Positions 5,488 through 8,325 of a DNA stretch of 8,325 nt are shown here, piece by piece. The notes beneath the pieces were generated by a model, which saw only the letters and a program-made list of their open reading frames with translations, searched no databases and was not told where the DNA came from. Each line of letters starts with the position of its first letter. The first letter of the stretch is position 1. The stretch is from an uncultured Pseudomonadota bacterium (lineage in GTDB: Bacteria > Myxococcota_A > Polyangia > HGW-17), in assembly GCA_938004375.1 (NCBI GenBank), contig CALKWH010000389.1:1-8325 (forward strand), in the 5' to 3' direction. Made by a program: the position numbers and the translations under genes.

Positions 5488-7611
5488 ATGCGAACGCCTC
5501 CCCCCGAACCACCAACCGGTGACGCATCCCCCCTACGTCCAAGTCATCGCTTTCAAAACATTTTTGAAATCATGCCCCTTGGATTCCTGATCCTCGAGGC
5601 GGTGCCCGGGGACGATCCCGTGACCCCGATGGACTTCGTCGTTTCCTACGCGAACACCCATTTCCTGGCACTGGTCGGCAAACACCCCGAGGAGGTCGTC
5701 GGTCATGACTTCGGCCAGGCCTTCCCGGGACTCAAGGCCTTCCACATGGAGCTGCTCCTGTATGTCTTCTCCTCGTGGGACACGGCCTCGTTCGACGAAG
5801 AGGACCTGCTCCCGGGCAAGGTCCTGCACGTCACGCTGTACCGCCCCTCGGATCGCCAGATCGCCTGCCTCGTCGAGGACATCTCGTCGTCCCGGGCGGC
5901 CGAGAACCAGTTGCGGCGGCAAAAGGAGATGGAGAAGGAGATGTCCCGCATCGCCACGCGGCTCATCGCGTGCTCCGCCGCCGATGTCGACGGCATCATC
6001 ACCGACAGCCTGCGGCGCATAGGCCGCTTCTACCAGGCGTCTCATTGTCTACTGTTTGCCATGAACCACGAGACCGGCCACATGAGCGTCACCCACGAGG
6101 GCTGTGCGACCGGTGAGGCGCCCCGTCTGCCGGTGCTGCAGTGCCTCGCCCAGGACGACTTCCCCTGGTGGCTGAACCAGCTGCGCGAGGAGGGCCAGCT
6201 CCACATCCCCGACCCCTTCTCCCTGCCCGACTCGGCCGTCCGGGAGCGGCTCTACCTGCTCGAGAGCGGGGTCGTCTCCCAGGCCGCCGTCGCCCTGTTC
6301 GAGGGCGACCGGCTCTCCGGCGTCCTCTGCCTCGAGTACCGGTCCGGCCCCGTGGCCTTCGGGCCCGCCGACCTGGCCATGCTCCATGCGCTGGGCGCAT
6401 CGATCTCCAACGCCCTGGTGCGCTTGAAGATGGAGCGCACGCTGCTGCAGCGCCAGGAGCAGTTGCTGCAGTCCCAGAAGCTCGAGAGCATCGGCCGGCT
6501 GGCCGGCGGCGTGGCTCACGACTTCAACAACATGCTCAGCGTGATCCTGGGCTACGCCGACGCCCTCGTCGAGCGGTTGGACGGCGAGGATCCGAACCTC
6601 GCCGACGTGCGTGAGATCCAGCGGGCCGCGTCCCGCAGCCGTGGGCTCGCGAGCCAGCTGCTGGCCTTCGCGCGCAAGCAGGCCTCCGAGCCCCGCGTAT
6701 TGGACCTGAACGCCCTGGTCCAGGACAGCCTCTCCCTGATCCGAAAGCTGGTCGGGGAGAACATCGAGGTGCGCGCCGAGCTCGATCCGGCGCTCCCGCC
6801 CGCCCTCATCGACGCGACGCAGTTTCACCAGATCCTGCTCAACCTCGCGGCCAACGCCCGCGACGCCATGCCCCAGGGAGGGGTCATCCGTGTCTCGACG
6901 AGCCGCATTTCCCTGTCAGACAGCCCGTCCTCAGCCGGCGTGCTTCCCGCCGGGGAGTACGCCCGCCTGCGCTTCTCCGACAGCGGCGCAGGCATGAGCC
7001 GCGACATCCTTGACCACATCTTCGAGCCATTCTTCACGACCAAGGAGACCGGTCACGGCACCGGCCTGGGCCTGCCGACGGTCTATGGCATCGTCCATCA
7101 GCACCATGGCGAGATCCGGGCGATCAGCCGGCCGGGCGCGGGCACGGTGTTCACCATCGATCTGCCGCGGGCCCACGGTCCGGTCACCGCTTCGACCTCG
7201 GGCGTGCCCCCCGTGCGGGACGTCAGGGGTCACGAGACCGTGCTGTTCGTCGAGGACGAGGAGGCCCTCCTGCGGCTGGGCACCTCGGTCCTCAAACGCT
7301 CGGGCTACCATGTGCTGGCCGCCGACAACGCCGAGAAGGCCCTGGAGCTGGCCGCGCGCGCGAACACCCTGGATCTGCTCATCACCGACGTGATCATGCC
7401 CGGGATGAACGGCCGCGAGCTCTACGAGGCCCTGCGTCGCGACCACCCCGCCCTGCCCTGCCTCTTCATGTCCGGCTACACGGCCGACGTCATCGACCAC
7501 GAGGGCATCCTCGACGCGGATGTCCACTTCCTGCAGAAGCCCTTCCGGGCGTCCCTTCTGCTCACCAAGGTGCGCCTGGTGCTCGACGGTCCGGCCGGAC
7601 AGGCGAACTGA
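5488..7611 (+). CDS. Soluble PAS-GAF hybrid histidine kinase
   Basis: 707 residues, cytoplasmic, no membrane segment. Residues ~21-133 are a PAS domain (FQNIFEIMPLGFLILE at 22-37). Residues ~150-311 are a GAF domain bounded by coiled-coil segments. HisKA follows with phospho-acceptor H344 in VAHDFNN. The HATPase has N456 (NARDAM), DSGAGM (498-503), FEPFFTTK and GHGTGLGL (522-529). The receiver (~582-700) has E589/D590, phospho-site D634, S662 and K684. All catalytic positions are intact. PAS and GAF could bind small ligands or chromophores; no cofactor-binding cysteine or histidine can be assigned. The frame stays open upstream to 5395, but ATG 5488 is preferred because GGAGAG (5475-5480) sits seven bases ahead and the upstream part overlaps the preceding gene's tail with non-coding composition. 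The core from HisKA to receiver closely resembles that of the preceding kinase, suggesting a duplicated core with swapped sensors. It converges on the next gene with 21 bases between stops. Confidence 0.95.
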   Translation: MRTPPPEPPTGDASPLRPSHRFQNIFEIMPLGFLILEAVPGDDPVTPMDFVVSYANTHFLALVGKHPEEVVGHDFGQAFPGLKAFHMELLLYVFSSWDTASFDEEDLLPGKVLHVTLYRPSDRQIACLVEDISSSRAAENQLRRQKEMEKEMSRIATRLIACSAADVDGIITDSLRRIGRFYQASHCLLFAMNHETGHMSVTHEGCATGEAPRLPVLQCLAQDDFPWWLNQLREEGQLHIPDPFSLPDSAVRERLYLLESGVVSQAAVALFEGDRLSGVLCLEYRSGPVAFGPADLAMLHALGASISNALVRLKMERTLLQRQEQLLQSQKLESIGRLAGGVAHDFNNMLSVILGYADALVERLDGEDPNLADVREIQRAASRSRGLASQLLAFARKQASEPRVLDLNALVQDSLSLIRKLVGENIEVRAELDPALPPALIDATQFHQILLNLAANARDAMPQGGVIRVSTSRISLSDSPSSAGVLPAGEYARLRFSDSGAGMSRDILDHIFEPFFTTKETGHGTGLGLPTVYGIVHQHHGEIRAISRPGAGTVFTIDLPRAHGPVTASTSGVPPVRDVRGHETVLFVEDEEALLRLGTSVLKRSGYHVLAADNAEKALELAARANTLDLLITDVIMPGMNGRELYEALRRDHPALPCLFMSGYTADVIDHEGILDADVHFLQKPFRASLLLTKVRLVLDGPAGQAN
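5551..5569. repeat. AT-rich palindrome inside the 5' end of the second hybrid-kinase gene
   Basis: TTTCAAAA (5551-5558) and TTTTGAAA (5562-5569) are perfect inverted arms around CAT. It lies 63 bases inside the coding sequence and encodes FQNIFE of the PAS domain, where the residues themselves favour such codons. It could double as an operator or mRNA hairpin, or be coincidental. Confidence 0.5.
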
Positions 7612-7632
7612 CCGCAGGGAATCCGACGGGCG

Positions 7633-8279
7633 TCAGGGCCCGGAGCGCACGAGGACGGCGTGGACCTTCGCGGCCAGCTCCGCGGCGGAGAACGGCTTCT
7701 GCAGGAACTCGACGCCGGGCTCGAGCACGCCATGCCGCGCGATGACGTTGGACATGTATCCCGACATGAACAGGCACCTCAGCGTCGGGCTCTCCTGCCG
7801 GAGCTCCTGCCACAGGTCCTTGCCGGTGCGCTCGGGCATGATGACGTCGGACAGGAGCAGGTGGAAGTCGCCCGGCGCCGCCCGGAAGATCTGCGACGCC
7901 TCGGAGGGAGAGTGGGCCACCGTCACGCGATAGCCGAGCCTGCGCAGGGTCCGCTCGATGACCTTCAACAGGTCCTGCTCGTCCTCCACGACCAGGATGT
8001 GCTCCCCGTTCACGGCGCACGCCGGCGCCTGCTCCAAGAGCTCCTGCGGCTCCGGCGCGCCGTCGGCCCGTGGAAGGTGCAGCTCGAGCCGCGTGCCGCG
8101 CCCGGGCGAACTGTGGACCTGGATGAAGCCGCCGTTCTGGCGGACGATCCCGTAGACCGTCGCGAGCCCCAACCCGGTGCCTTTCCCCGGCCCCTTGGTG
8201 GTGAAGAACGGCTCGAAGATGTGGGCCTGGACCTCGGGCGTCATGCCGGACCCCGTGTCCTCTATGGCCAGGACCGCGT
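7633..8279 (-). CDS. Hybrid histidine kinase, C-terminal fragment (HATPase end plus receiver)
   Basis: About 215 residues of the C-terminal part of a third hybrid kinase; the sensor, HisKA and the HATPase N-box are lost beyond the contig end. Numbering from the first visible codon, the fragment has the HATPase G1 box DTGSGM (8-13), FEPFFTTK (22-29) and G2 box GKGTGLGL (32-39). A linker precedes the receiver (~93-211) with E99/D100, phospho-site D145 in LLLSDVIMP, S173 in LFMSGY and K195. All visible catalytic positions are intact. The protein ends about four residues after the receiver. The open frame continues to 8313, but those added residues (TGVQTCALPI) are translated sequencing adapter, so the ATG there is not a start. 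It is similar to the receivers of the two plus-strand kinases and is convergent with the PAS-GAF kinase. It is partial because the assembly ends here, not because the gene is broken. Confidence 0.93.
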
Positions 8280-8325
8280 AGATCGGAAGAGCACACGTCT
8301 GAACTCCAGTCACCGAATACGATCT
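8280..8325 (+). other. Illumina TruSeq-type adapter plus index at contig end (artefact)
   Basis: From 8280 the plus strand reads AGATCGGAAGAGCACACG and onward through CTCCAGTCAC (to 8313), the standard indexed read-through adapter. It is followed by an 8-base index (CGAATACG, 8314-8321) and ATCT (8322-8325), the start of the conserved primer segment after the index. The genomic sequence therefore ends at 8279; base 8280 may be the A-tail. The minus-strand translation contains the familiar contaminant peptide GVQTCALPI. Confidence 0.98.

Noticed and set aside
7589..7600. 12-base palindrome GTCCGGCCGGAC near the kinase convergence point
   Set aside because: It has no loop or T-tract, lies within coding sequence, and is easily produced by GC-rich codons; not supported as a terminator.
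8280..8313. Minus-strand start codon at 8313 for the third kinase
   Set aside because: The codons come from adapter DNA; GVQTCALPI is a known adapter translation.

Overview
This is a GC-rich bacterial window made almost entirely of signal-transduction genes. Long open frames on the opposite strand of real genes and strong G/C third positions fit a high-GC genome. A Hanks-type Ser/Thr kinase, several soluble hybrid histidine kinases and the C-terminal 'LLPICSSCKKIR' zinc-tail motif suggest a Deltaproteobacteria/Myxococcota-, Acidobacteriota- or similar environmental lineage. I cannot assign the taxon from sequence alone. No tRNA, rRNA, CRISPR array, insertion sequence or attachment site was seen.

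Layout. (1) 1-976, minus strand: a Ser/Thr protein kinase with an N-terminal Cys4 zinc ribbon, cut off by the left edge. (2) 977-1213: a divergent intergenic region with back-to-back sigma70-like promoters whose -35 boxes form an inverted repeat. (3) 1214-2323 and 2320-2931, plus strand: a two-gene unit joined by a 4-base GTGA overlap. It encodes a cobalamin-binding sensor protein that carries the Wx9EH and ExHxxG motifs of CarH/LitR-type B12 photoreceptors but no MerR DNA-binding domain, and a 203-residue coiled-coil protein with a Cys4 zinc tail. (4) 3042-5423 and 5488-7611, plus strand: two full-length soluble hybrid histidine kinases (HisKA-HATPase-REC) with similar cores and different sensor ends, a duplicated STAS-like module in the first and PAS-GAF in the second. 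Each has a perfect hairpin two bases or less from its Shine-Dalgarno sequence. (5) 7633-8279, minus strand: the C-terminal part of a third hybrid histidine kinase, converging on the second. (6) 8280-8325: Illumina TruSeq-type adapter with an 8-base index and the start of the flow-cell primer site. This is not genomic DNA and marks the true contig end.

How the genes may work together (inference): a cytoplasmic sensory island. The B12 protein and its coupled partner would sense light or cobalamin state, and the hybrid kinases integrate other cytoplasmic signals. No DNA-binding response regulator, phosphotransfer protein or other output protein is present, so targets must lie elsewhere. The most notable items are the HTH-less B12-sensor/zinc-tail pair, the tandem STAS-like sensor repeat, a C10 homopolymer that decides the C-terminus of the first hybrid kinase, and the adapter contamination.
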